This document shows, piece after piece, positions 55,411-63,109 of a stretch of DNA of 64,000 nt. Location of the stretch: the NCBI RefSeq assembly GCF_000336385.2, contig NZ_HG424470.1, positions 1 through 64,000 on the forward strand, written 5' to 3'. Position 1 is the stretch's first letter. Each line of letters opens with the position of its first letter. This DNA is from Lysobacter antibioticus HS124. GTDB taxonomy: Bacteria > Pseudomonadota > Gammaproteobacteria > Xanthomonadales > Xanthomonadaceae. The notes beneath the pieces are model-generated. The model was not told where the DNA came from, did no database searches, and worked only from the letters and a program-made list of their open reading frames with translations. Position numbers and translations under genes: made by a program.

Positions 55411-56574
55411 TCAATCCTCTAATACGGCGTAACGCGGGTTGGAAGTCGTGGCATCGTCGCTGGGGCGGGAGTCGGGGCCGCGGCGGCCCCGACTAAGTCG
55501 CATCGCGGGATCGAGATTGGCGAGCTTGTAAATGTCCGCCTCGACGGTGGCCGCTTCGCGACCGAGCGCTTCGCGGTTGCGCCGGCGCGGGCGCCGCGGC
55601 GGCCGCGGCCGCACGTCCGACAGCAGCTGCGCCAGCACCCCGGCGTCGACGTTGCCGCCGGACACCACCGCGCATTTGCGCTTGCCGACGATGCGGCGAC
55701 CGGCGGCCAGGGCGAGGGCGCCGGCGCCCTCGGCGATGATGTGTTCTTCCAGCGCGAGCCGGACCAGGGTTTCGCGCAGCTCGGCTTCGCGCACGATCAC
55801 CACGTCGTCGAGCATTTCGCCGAGCACGCGCTCGGTCAGGCGGCCGGGCTCCTTGACCCGCACGCCGTCGGCCAGGGTCGCGGCCGGCTCGAGCAGGCGG
55901 CGGTCGCCGCGCAGGGCGCGCGCCATCGAGTCCACGCCTTCGACCTGGGCGCCGATCACCCGCACCTTGCGGCCGGCGGCGCCGCCCGCCAGCAGCTGCG
56001 ACTTCAACGCCATCGCCACGCCGGCGGCGAGGCCGCCGCCGCCGATCGGCACCAGCACCACGTCGGGCAGGAAGGCCGCCAGTTCCAGGCCGATCGTGCC
56101 CTGGCCGGCGATCACGTCGGGGTCGTCGAAGGCCGACAGCAGCCGGTAGTCGTGCTGCTCGGCCAGTTCCTTGGCGAAGGCCTTGGCGTCGTCGTAGCCG
56201 TCGCCGTGCAGGCGCACGGTGGCGCCCCAATGGGCGACGCCGGCGACCTTGGTCTGCGGCGCGGTGCGCGGCATGACCGTGATCGCGGGGATGCCCAGGC
56301 GATACGCGGCCCAGGCCAGGCCCTGGGCATGATTGCCGGCCGAGGCGGCGATCACCGGACGATGATCGCCGCGTTCGCGCCCGGCCAGCAGGGCGTTGAG
56401 CGCGCCGCGCACCTTGTAGGAGCCGGTGCGCTGCAGGTTCTCCAGTTTCAACCAGCAGCCGAAGCGCTCGGCGTGGTGCAGCGGAGTCGGCTCCAGATAA
56501 CGCCTCAGCCGCACTTGCGCCGCCAACAGGTCGGCGGCGCTGAGCGTGGCCAGGCTGGCTACGTCGCAATCCAT
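55411..56574 (-). CDS. ilvA: Threonine dehydratase (IlvA/TdcB type, without regulatory domain)
   Basis: Deaminates threonine to 2-oxobutanoate, the entry to isoleucine. The 387-residue chain is a fold-type II PLP enzyme: [21 protein letters not shown] with PLP Lys54, [32 protein letters not shown] (here [12 protein letters not shown]), [18 protein letters not shown] (glycine loop). Biosynthetic IlvA of E. coli has 514 residues with two ACT-like domains; these are missing here, and instead about 60 residues rich in Arg and Pro follow the catalytic part. Position in the ilv operon argues for a biosynthetic role. It lies between ilvE (gap 3) and leuA. Confidence 0.92.
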   Translation of the reverse strand: MDCDVASLATLSAADLLAAQVRLRRYLEPTPLHHAERFGCWLKLENLQRTGSYKVRGALNALLAGRERGDHRPVIAASAGNHAQGLAWAAYRLGIPAITVMPRTAPQTKVAGVAHWGATVRLHGDGYDDAKAFAKELAEQHDYRLLSAFDDPDVIAGQGTIGLELAAFLPDVVLVPIGGGGLAAGVAMALKSQLLAGGAAGRKVRVIGAQVEGVDSMARALRGDRRLLEPAATLADGVRVKEPGRLTERVLGEMLDDVVIVREAELRETLVRLALEEHIIAEGAGALALAAGRRIVGKRKCAVVSGGNVDAGVLAQLLSDVRPRPPRRPRRRNREALGREAATVEADIYKLANLDPAMRLSRGRRGPDSRPSDDATTSNPRYAVLED

Positions 56575-56577
56575 GGC

Positions 56578-57633
56578 TCAGACCGCGGTCAGCCAGGCGG
56601 CGTAGCGCGGCTCTTCGCCGCGCACGACGCGTGCGTACAGGGCGGCCAGCTCGCGCGTGACCGGGTTGTCGCCGAATTCGCGGCGGTCCAGCACGCTGAT
56701 CGGGGTGGCCTCGGCGGCGGTGCCGCAGACGAAGACTTCGTCGGCGTCGAGCAGCTCGTGCAGGGTGACCTCGCGCGATTGCGCGCCGGACAGCTCGATC
56801 ATGGTGTCGCGGGTGATGCCGGGCAGGGCGTCGCGATGTTCGACCGAGGTCACCACGCCGTTCTTGACCATGAACACATTGGCGCCGGTGCACTCGACCA
56901 CATAGCCTTTGTCGTCGGTGAACAAGGCTTCGTCGAAGCCGCGCTGCTTGGCTTCGCGCTTGGCCAGGATCGAATTGACGTAGGCGCCGCTGAGCTTGAG
57001 CGCCGGCAGCGAGGTGGCCGGGTTGCGCTTCCACGGCGACACGGTCAGGCGGGTGCGCGCGCCGCCCAGATGCACGACCTTGGGCAGGGTCGCGATCATC
57101 AAGTGCTGGCTCAGCGGATCGACGTCCAGGCCGATGCTGCCCGTGCCCATCCAGGTCAGCGGGCGGATGTAGGCGTCGCGGTGGCCGTTGGCGCGCAGGG
57201 TGGCCAGGGTCGCCTGGCTGGCGCGCTCGACGTCGAAGTCGATGCCGAACATGTCCGCGCCCTTGCGCATGCGCTCCATGTGCTCGGGCAGGCGGAACAC
57301 CGCCGCGCCGCCGTCGACGGTGGCGTAGCTGCGGATGCCTTCGAACACCGCGGTGCCGTAATGCATGGCGTGGGTGGTCAGCGGCGCTTCCGGCGCGTCG
57401 CCGGGGATGAACCGGCCGTCGAACCAAATGAGCGGCATTCGCTGGGAAGTCGGGACTTCGCTACGAGCGCGGGACTCAGGACTACGAGCCGCGGCCGACG
57501 TCTCGACTTCAGCGCGCGCCGCCTCGCTGCGCGCCGGCGCATACGCGCGCTCGCGCGTCGCAGCCGCGGCTTGCGCGGGCGATTGGTTTTCGGCCGCGGC
57601 CGGACGTTCCAGGGTTTCGGCGGTCAGGTGCAT
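56578..57633 (-). CDS. ilvE: Branched-chain amino acid aminotransferase with N-terminal extension
   Basis: IlvE makes the final transamination to isoleucine, valine and leucine. The catalytic part begins at MPLIWFDGRF (residue 66) and shows HYGTAVFEGIRSY, RLPEHMERM, YIRPLTWMG, LKLSGAYVNSILAKREAKQRGFDEALF (PLP Lys in LKLSG), ECTGANVFMVKNGVV, LPGITRDTMIEL and DEVFVCGTAAEATPI. In front lie 65 residues of Ala/Arg/Glu/Ser-rich sequence with no resemblance to other IlvE. The upstream ATG has GAGG 9 bases before it and overlaps the ACT gene by 10 bases, whereas the ATG of codon 66 has no ribosome site, so the extension is probably translated. Confidence 0.92.
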   Translation of the reverse strand: MHLTAETLERPAAAENQSPAQAAAATRERAYAPARSEAARAEVETSAAARSPESRARSEVPTSQRMPLIWFDGRFIPGDAPEAPLTTHAMHYGTAVFEGIRSYATVDGGAAVFRLPEHMERMRKGADMFGIDFDVERASQATLATLRANGHRDAYIRPLTWMGTGSIGLDVDPLSQHLMIATLPKVVHLGGARTRLTVSPWKRNPATSLPALKLSGAYVNSILAKREAKQRGFDEALFTDDKGYVVECTGANVFMVKNGVVTSVEHRDALPGITRDTMIELSGAQSREVTLHELLDADEVFVCGTAAEATPISVLDRREFGDNPVTRELAALYARVVRGEEPRYAAWLTAV

Positions 57634-57860
57634 GGGGAAACCTCAACGGCAAGACAGTCGTAGAGCTTGGCGAGCTGGGTCTGCAGCGCGGTGTCGGCGC
57701 GATCGCCCTCCACCGTCATGCGCAGGTGCCAGCGATCGCCGTCGGGTTGCGCTTCGCCGTCCACCGACAGCGGACGGAAGCCGCGGCGCTCGGCGGCGCC
57801 CAGTACGCGAGCCAGCGCGCCTTCGGCCTGGCGCAGGGTCAGATCAAGCTGGTATCGCAT
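57624..57860 (-). CDS. ilvM: Acetolactate synthase small (regulatory) subunit, IlvM type
   Basis: A 78-residue single ACT domain (MRYQLDLTLRQAEGALARVLGAAERRGF, then LSVDGEAQPDGDRWHLRMTVEG and LQTQLAKLYDCLAVEV). It matches IlvM, the small partner of the IlvG catalytic subunit, which conveys valine or other effector binding. It overlaps the end of ilvG by 17 bases and ilvE by 10 bases. The size is close to E. coli IlvM (87). Effector preference is unknown. Confidence 0.87.
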   Translation of the reverse strand: MRYQLDLTLRQAEGALARVLGAAERRGFRPLSVDGEAQPDGDRWHLRMTVEGDRADTALQTQLAKLYDCLAVEVSPCT

Positions 57861-59613
57861 GGGCGTCCTCCGTCGCGTTGGGGGTGGTGGGGCTCAGACT
57901 GACGATCGCGTCGGCGTCGGCCGCTTCGGGATCGAGCATCTGGGCGTTGTTGTGGTTCGGCGGCACCAGCGGCCAGACGTTGGCGGCCTGGTCGATGGCG
58001 ACGTGCAGCAGCACCGGGCCCGGGGTTTCCAGCATGTAGGCCAGGGCCTCGTCGACCGAGTCGGCGCGGTCGACGTACATCGCCTTGACCCCGAATGCGG
58101 CGGCCAGGGCGCAGAAGTCCGGGTTGTCGGACAGATCGATTTCGGAATAGCGGCGTTCGAAGAACAGCTCCTGCCATTGCCGCACCATGCCCAGGGCCTG
58201 GTTGTCGAGCAGGACGATCTTCACCGGCAGGCGGTAGCGGGCGATGGTCGCCAGCTCCTGCACGTTCATCAGGAACGAGCCGTCGCCGCTGACGCAGATC
58301 ACCCGCGCTTCCGGCTCGCCTCCGTCGGCATGGGCGAGCTGCGCGCCCATCGCCGCCGGCACGCCGAAGCCCATCGCGCCCAGGCCGCCGCTGGTCAAGT
58401 GCTTGCGCGGGTCGTCGAAGCGCCAGTGCTGGGCGACCCACATCTGGTGCTGGCCGACGTCGCAGGCGACCACCGCCTCCGGCGCCAGTTCCGACAGGCG
58501 TTTGAGCAGCGCCGGCGCGTACACGCTTTCGCCGGGCGCGTCGTAGCGCGGCGCGCAATCGCGCTTGCGCTGCAGGCAGGTGTCGCGCCAGGCGCGGCGG
58601 GCGCCGCCGTTGCGGCCCTGCAACTGGGCGGTGACCGGCGCTGTCAGCGCGTCCAGCGAACGACGCAGGTCGCCCTGCACCGCGGCGTCGGCGTAGCGCA
58701 GCTTGCCGATCTCGCAGGCGTCCAGGTCCATGTGCACGACCCGCGCGTTGGGCGCGAATTCGGCCAGCTTGCCGGTGGCGCGGTCGTCGAAGCGCGCCCC
58801 GACCACGATCAGCAGATCGCATTCCTGCACCGACAGATTGGCGGCGCGGTTGCCGTGCATGCCCAGCATGCCCAGATTCAGCGCGTGTTCGGCCGGCAGC
58901 GCGCCCAGGCCTTTCAGGGTCAGCACCGCCGGAATCTGGCTGCCTTCGACGAAGGCGCGGAACGATTCGACCGCGCCGCCCAGGGCGATGCCGCCGCCGC
59001 CGTAGATCAGCGGCTTGCGCGCGTGCGCGATCAGCGCCGCGGCTTCGTGGTAGGCCGCGTCCGGCGCGCGCGGCACCGGGTCGACCGGCAGCGGCGCGTG
59101 CGCGGCCAGATGCGAGGCGTCGGCGTTCTGCACGTCCTTGGGCAGATCGATCAGCACCGGGCCGGGGCGGCCGGAACGGGCCAGGCGGAACGCCTCGGCG
59201 ACCGTCCGCGGCAGCTCGTCGACGCTGCGCACCAGGAAGCTGTGCTTGACGATCGGCAGGGTCATGCCGAACACGTCCAGCTCCTGGAACGCATCGGTGC
59301 CCATCAGCGTGGTCGCGACCTGGCCGGTGATGGCGACCATCGGCACCGAGTCCAGCATCGCGTCGGCGATGCCGGTGACCAGGTTGGAAGCGCCCGGACC
59401 GGACGTGGCTACGCAGACGCCGACTCGCCCGCTGGCACGGGCATAGCCGTTGGCCGCGAAAGCCGCGCCTTGCTCGTGACGGACCAGCACATGCTTGAGG
59501 TCCGACCCGTGCAGGGCATCGTAGAAAGGCATGATGGTGCCGCCCGGATAACCGAACAGCGTGTCCACGCCTTCTGCGGCCAGTGCTTGCACCAGCCAGC
59601 GGGCACCGTTCAT
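57844..59613 (-). CDS. ilvG: Acetolactate synthase catalytic subunit
   Basis: A 589-residue thiamine-diphosphate enzyme that joins two pyruvates to acetolactate, or pyruvate and 2-oxobutanoate to acetohydroxybutyrate. Hallmarks: GVDTLFGYPGGTIMPFYDAL with HEQGAAFAANGYARASGRVGVC (cofactor Glu in RHEQGA), ATSGPGASNLVTGIADAMLDSVPMVAITGQV, and the ThDP/Mg block VSGDGSFLMNVQELATIARY with LPVKIVLLDNQALGMVRQWQ. It is coupled to ilvC (TGATG) and precedes the IlvM-type subunit, so the IlvG/IlvM pairing is clear. A FAD site is expected but not catalytic. Confidence 0.97.
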   Translation of the reverse strand: MNGARWLVQALAAEGVDTLFGYPGGTIMPFYDALHGSDLKHVLVRHEQGAAFAANGYARASGRVGVCVATSGPGASNLVTGIADAMLDSVPMVAITGQVATTLMGTDAFQELDVFGMTLPIVKHSFLVRSVDELPRTVAEAFRLARSGRPGPVLIDLPKDVQNADASHLAAHAPLPVDPVPRAPDAAYHEAAALIAHARKPLIYGGGGIALGGAVESFRAFVEGSQIPAVLTLKGLGALPAEHALNLGMLGMHGNRAANLSVQECDLLIVVGARFDDRATGKLAEFAPNARVVHMDLDACEIGKLRYADAAVQGDLRRSLDALTAPVTAQLQGRNGGARRAWRDTCLQRKRDCAPRYDAPGESVYAPALLKRLSELAPEAVVACDVGQHQMWVAQHWRFDDPRKHLTSGGLGAMGFGVPAAMGAQLAHADGGEPEARVICVSGDGSFLMNVQELATIARYRLPVKIVLLDNQALGMVRQWQELFFERRYSEIDLSDNPDFCALAAAFGVKAMYVDRADSVDEALAYMLETPGPVLLHVAIDQAANVWPLVPPNHNNAQMLDPEAADADAIVSLSPTTPNATEDAHAIPA

Positions 59614-60641
59614 CAGGCGGCCTCTTCCTGTCGTTCGCCGCGGGTCGCGGCAGGAGCGGCGGGCTGCGCCTTGGGCGCGGTGTCCAGCCACTTCATGTTG
59701 GCGCGCAGCTTCTTGCCGACCGCCTCGATCGGATGCTCCAGGTCGCCCTGCTTGAGCGCCTTGTAGTGGGCGTTGCCGGCGGCGTATTCGGCGATCCACT
59801 GCTTGGCGAAGGTGCCGTCCTGGATTTCGGCCAGGACCTTGCGCATCTGCGCCTTGGTGTTGTCGTCGACCACGTAGGGGCCGCGAGTCAGCGCACCGTA
59901 CTGCGCGGTCTCGCTGATGAATTCGTGCATGCGGGTCACGCCGCCTTCGTAGAACAGGTCGACGATCAGCTTCAGTTCGTGCAGGCACTCGTAGTACGCG
60001 ACTTCCGGCTGGTAGCCGGCTTCGACCAGGGTTTCCCAGCCGGCCTGGACCAGCTTGGTCGCGCCGCCGCACAGCACCGCCTGCTCGCCGAACAGGTCGG
60101 TCTCGGTCTCTTCCTTGAAGGTGGTCTTGATCGCGTTCTGGCGCGCGCCGCCGATGCCGGCGCAGTAAGTCAGGGCGAACTCCTCGGCGCGGCCGCTCTT
60201 GTCCTGGTGCACGGCGTAGACGCTGGGCACGCCGCGGCCGATTTCGTACTCGCGGCGGACCAGCGCGCCCGGACCCTTGGGCGCCACCAGGACCACGTCG
60301 AGGTCGGCGCGCGGCGCGATCTGGCCGTAGTGGACGTTGAAGCCGTGCGCGAACAGCAGGCAGGCGCCCTGGCGGATGTTCGGTTCGATGACGTCGCGGT
60401 ACAGCTGCGGTTGGACCATGTCCGGGGTCAGCACTGCGACCAGGTCGGCGGCGGCGACCGCTTCGGCCGGCGTGGCGACGGCGAAACCGTCGGCCTTGGC
60501 CTTGATCTCGGTCGGGCCGCCCGGGCGCAGGCCTACGGTGACGTCGAAGCCGGAGTCGCGCAGGTTCAGCGCATGAGCGCGGCCCTGGCTGCCGTAGCCG
60601 ACGATGGCGATCTTGGGGCGGGAGGCGGTGCTGGTGGTCAT
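59613..60641 (-). CDS. ilvC: Ketol-acid reductoisomerase (class I)
   Basis: Converts acetolactate to dihydroxyisovalerate with NADPH and Mg. The 342-residue size marks the short class I form. The Rossmann motif [18 protein letters not shown] is at the start; [73 protein letters not shown] (metal-binding Glu), and [21 protein letters not shown] follow. It overlaps the ilvG start by one base. The last 15 or so residues ([16 protein letters not shown]) extend beyond the conserved part. The gene is preceded by ilvD with a 54-base gap. Confidence 0.98.
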   Translation of the reverse strand: MTTSTASRPKIAIVGYGSQGRAHALNLRDSGFDVTVGLRPGGPTEIKAKADGFAVATPAEAVAAADLVAVLTPDMVQPQLYRDVIEPNIRQGACLLFAHGFNVHYGQIAPRADLDVVLVAPKGPGALVRREYEIGRGVPSVYAVHQDKSGRAEEFALTYCAGIGGARQNAIKTTFKEETETDLFGEQAVLCGGATKLVQAGWETLVEAGYQPEVAYYECLHELKLIVDLFYEGGVTRMHEFISETAQYGALTRGPYVVDDNTKAQMRKVLAEIQDGTFAKQWIAEYAAGNAHYKALKQGDLEHPIEAVGKKLRANMKWLDTAPKAQPAAPAATRGERQEEAA

Positions 60642-60695
60642 GGTGGTCTCGGGAGAAGTGAGTGGAGAGGAGCGAGGGGAGAGGAACGAGTTGCG

Positions 60696-62435
60696 TCAGG
60701 CGGGTTCGGGGACGGCGTTGTCGATCAACGCCGCGTCGATCTTTTTCGTCGCCGGCGATTGCAACGGGCCGGGCGCGGTGACCGCGCCGCGCGAGGCCGA
60801 GCCGACCAGCCGCGCGTACTTGGCCAGCGCGCCGGTGGTCACGCGCGGCGCCATCCGCGCCGGTTCGCGCGCGGCCAGGTCGGCGGCGACGTTGAGGGTG
60901 CGGGTCTTGACGTCGATGCTGACCACGTCGCCTTCGCGCAGCCGCGCGATCGGGCCGCCGTGCGCGGCCTCCGGCGAGATGTGGCCGACCATGAAGCCGT
61001 GGGTCGCGCCGCTGAAGCGGCCGTCGGTGATCAGGGCGACGTCGTTGCTCAGCCCTTGGCCGACCAGGGCCGCGGTGACCGCCAGCATCTCGCGCATGCC
61101 CGGACCGCCGGTCGGGCCTTCGAAGCGGATCACGACCACGTCGCCGGCATGGATCTGCCGCGCCTGGACCGCGGCGAACGCGGCTTCTTCGGAATCGAAC
61201 ACCCGCGCCGGACCGGCGAAATGCTCGCGGCCGTGGCCGGCCAGTTTCAGAATGCAGCCGTCCGGCGCCAGGTTGCCGTAGATGATCGAGTAGCCGCCGC
61301 GCGGCTTGATCGGGTCGGCGACCGGACGCACCACGTCCTGCGCATCGCTCATCCGCGCCTGCGCCAGCTCCTGGAAAAAGGAACGGCCGGTGACCGTGGG
61401 AATGTCCTCGATCAGACCGGCCGCCTTGAGTTCGCGCGCCACCAGTGCCGCACCGCCGAATTCGAACATTTCCGCGGCGGTGTAGCGGCCGCCCGGTTTC
61501 AGGTCGGCGATCACCGGCGTGTGCGCGGCGGCTTCGAACTCTTCCAGGTCGAAAGCGACGCCGGCTTCGTGGGCGATCGCCAGCAGGTGCAGGGCGGCAT
61601 TGGTCGAGCCGGCGGTGGCCGAGACCGCGCGCGCGGCGTTGCGCAGCGCCTGGGGAGAGAGCAGTTCGCGCGGTCCCGGCCGGCCGTCGCGCAGGCGTTG
61701 CATCACCATCTCGCCGCAGGCGCGTGCGGCTTCGGGCTTGTCGGCGTGGATCGCCGGAATGTCGTTCAGGCCCAGCGGCGACAGGCCGAGGAAGGTCAGC
61801 ACCATGGCCATGGTGTTGGCGGTGAACTGGCCGCCGCAGGCGCCGGCGCCGGGACAGGCATGGGCTTCGATGCGGTGCAGTTCGGCGTCGTCGATGCGCC
61901 CGGCCGAGTGCGCGCCGACCGCTTCGAACACGTCCTGCACGGTCAGCGGCTTGTCCTCGCCGGTGCCGCGCTTGGACGGGCAATGCCCCGGCATGATCGT
62001 GCCGCCGTAGAGGATCACGGTCGGGATATCCAGGCGCGCGGCGGCCATCGCCGCGGCCGGGATGGTCTTGTCGCAGCCGACCAGCAGCACCATCGCGTCC
62101 AGGCAGTGGCCGGACACGGCCAGTTCGATCGAATCGGCGATGGTCTCGCGCGAGGCCAGCGAAGCGCGCATGCCGTCGCTGCCCATGGCGATGCCGTCGG
62201 TGACGGCGATGGTGTTGAACTCGATCGGCGTGCCGCCGCCGTCGTGCACGCCGCGGCGCACGTGCTGGGCCAGATCGCGCAGGGTGATGTTGCACGGCGA
62301 CACGTCGGACCAGGTGTGGACCACGGCGACCAGCGGTCTGGCGATGGCCGCGTCGTCCAGGCCGGTGGCGCGCAGCATCGCGCGCGCGGGGGCTCGGGCC
62401 GGGCCTTGCTTGATGGCGTTGCTTCTCACGTACAA
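60696..62435 (-). CDS. ilvD: Dihydroxy-acid dehydratase
   Basis: IlvD dehydrates the dihydroxy acids to 2-oxo acids in isoleucine and valine synthesis. The 579-residue chain starts [19 protein letters not shown] and contains the Fe-S ligands: [30 protein letters not shown] and [18 protein letters not shown], then [36 protein letters not shown] and [41 protein letters not shown] (here LITDGRFSG). The start is not ATG: TTG at 62435 has AGGA six bases upstream; GTG at 62429 is the alternative. It is the first structural gene of the operon, downstream of an attenuator. Confidence 0.96.
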   Translation of the reverse strand: MYVRSNAIKQGPARAPARAMLRATGLDDAAIARPLVAVVHTWSDVSPCNITLRDLAQHVRRGVHDGGGTPIEFNTIAVTDGIAMGSDGMRASLASRETIADSIELAVSGHCLDAMVLLVGCDKTIPAAAMAAARLDIPTVILYGGTIMPGHCPSKRGTGEDKPLTVQDVFEAVGAHSAGRIDDAELHRIEAHACPGAGACGGQFTANTMAMVLTFLGLSPLGLNDIPAIHADKPEAARACGEMVMQRLRDGRPGPRELLSPQALRNAARAVSATAGSTNAALHLLAIAHEAGVAFDLEEFEAAAHTPVIADLKPGGRYTAAEMFEFGGAALVARELKAAGLIEDIPTVTGRSFFQELAQARMSDAQDVVRPVADPIKPRGGYSIIYGNLAPDGCILKLAGHGREHFAGPARVFDSEEAAFAAVQARQIHAGDVVVIRFEGPTGGPGMREMLAVTAALVGQGLSNDVALITDGRFSGATHGFMVGHISPEAAHGGPIARLREGDVVSIDVKTRTLNVAADLAAREPARMAPRVTTGALAKYARLVGSASRGAVTAPGPLQSPATKKIDAALIDNAVPEPA

Positions 62436-62515
62436 CGGTTCCTGTGTTGCGCGTCCGTGGCGCGTGTCCGCACGATCCGCGTGCGGCGTTTGCAGGAACC
62501 CAGGGCCGTAAAACG

Positions 62516-62545
62516 AAAAACCCCGCGCCTTTGGGGCGCGGGGTT
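62516..62545 (-). terminator. ilvD: Attenuator terminator ahead of ilvD
   Basis: A perfect 11-base stem AACCCCGCGCC / GGCGCGGGGTT with a 5-base loop, followed on the minus strand by TTTTT (62516-62520). It lies 35 bases after the leader peptide stop and 81 bases before ilvD. An alternative pairing is visible in the leader: GGGTT-CGTGT with ACAC-AACCC just after the stop, and CCAAGG...CCTCGAACC that would compete with the terminator stem. Confidence 0.85.
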
Positions 62546-62579
62546 CGAGGTTCTTTCGACCTTGGGTTGTGTGGTTTTG

Positions 62580-62744
62580 CTACACGAACCCGACTCCCGC
62601 GCTGGTAAGCGAGGTAATAAGTACGAGGACGAGAATAATCGTGGCGATCGCGGGCGCGACCTTGAGCGCAACGCGCGCGGCGCCGTTCGAGGCCTGGGCG
62701 GCCCGGAGCGAAGTCGTCTGCGAGTGAGTGCTGCGCTGCGTCAT
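62580..62744 (-). CDS. ilvL: ilv operon leader peptide
   Basis: A 54-codon reading frame, too short for ordinary gene finding, sits just in front of the attenuator. Codons 33-47 read IATIILVLVLITSLT: 10 of 15 are Ile, Leu or Val, plus three Thr, using ATT, CTT, GTA codons that are rare in this genome. This is the control region at which ribosomes stall when these amino acids are short, letting the antiterminator form. The N-terminal part (MTQRSTHSQTTSLRAAQ) has no evident role. No ribosome site precedes the ATG, and the promoter (TTGACA at 62776-62781) would start RNA at or next to this ATG, so the leader may be translated from a leaderless mRNA. The peptide itself is not expected to have a function. 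Confidence 0.75.
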   Translation of the reverse strand: MTQRSTHSQTTSLRAAQASNGAARVALKVAPAIATIILVLVLITSLTSAGVGFV

Positions 62745-62751
62745 GCGAACG

Positions 62752-62781
62752 AGAAGAACATGCCCGTTCGCGGCTTGTCAA
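62752..62781 (-). promoter_or_regulatory. Promoter of the ilv-leu operon
   Basis: Consensus -35 TTGACA (62781-62776) with an 18-base gap to a weak -10 (TCTTCT, 62757-62752). Transcription would begin near 62745, at the leader ATG. The poor -10 and atypical gap suggest other factors help. An ATG at 62761 opens a 5-codon frame (MFFSF) whose stop overlaps the leader ATG. Confidence 0.55.
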
Positions 62782-63109
62782 TAGTTTCTTGGAAAACCAT
62801 CGCGGGGCGTGCGAGCAGTCACAGGGAACCTGGGAACGAAAGGGGCCGCTAAGGCTAGGCCCCCTTCATTCCTGGCACGTTCGCGCTGAGTAGATCCGAA
62901 ACTAGTGTGCTTCCAGGAGAAAAAGGCCGGCAACTCGCCGCTCGCGTTGCAACATCGCAGCATTGCTTGCGTTCAGTGCGTTCAGTGCGTTCAGCCGCTT
63001 GCCGCGTGTGTGCCGGGCGGCCCAGCGATCGCGAAAGCGACGATGGAGCACCGCTAAAGGGATCGGGCGGGTTAAGCCGGTGGCCCAACCCGCTCCTCCG
63101 CTGGGCCGC
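62782..63109. other. 328-base gap between thrC and the ilv promoter
   Basis: Contains a 9-base tandem repeat (62969-62995). No convincing gene; a 77-codon minus-strand frame (63088 to 62855) with a TTG start and GGAGGAG in front is noted but not called. I see no rho-independent terminator for thrC. Confidence 0.45.
62969..62995. repeat. Three-copy 9-base tandem repeat
   Basis: GCGTTCAGT, GCGTTCAGT, GCGTTCAGC in direct succession, between thrC and the ilv promoter. No function visible; it may vary between strains. Confidence 0.6.

Noticed and set aside
62426..62671. An 81-codon minus-strand frame through the ilv leader region
   Set aside because: It reads through the terminator hairpin in another frame than the leader peptide and has no ribosome site; the leader peptide frame explains the region better.
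62855..63088. A 77-codon minus-strand frame after thrC, with a TTG start and GGAGGAG just ahead, containing ERTERTER
   Set aside because: The start codon is rare, spacing to the ribosome site is short (about 4 bases), the frame consists partly of the 9-base tandem repeat, and the protein has no recognisable pattern. It could be real but I cannot support it.
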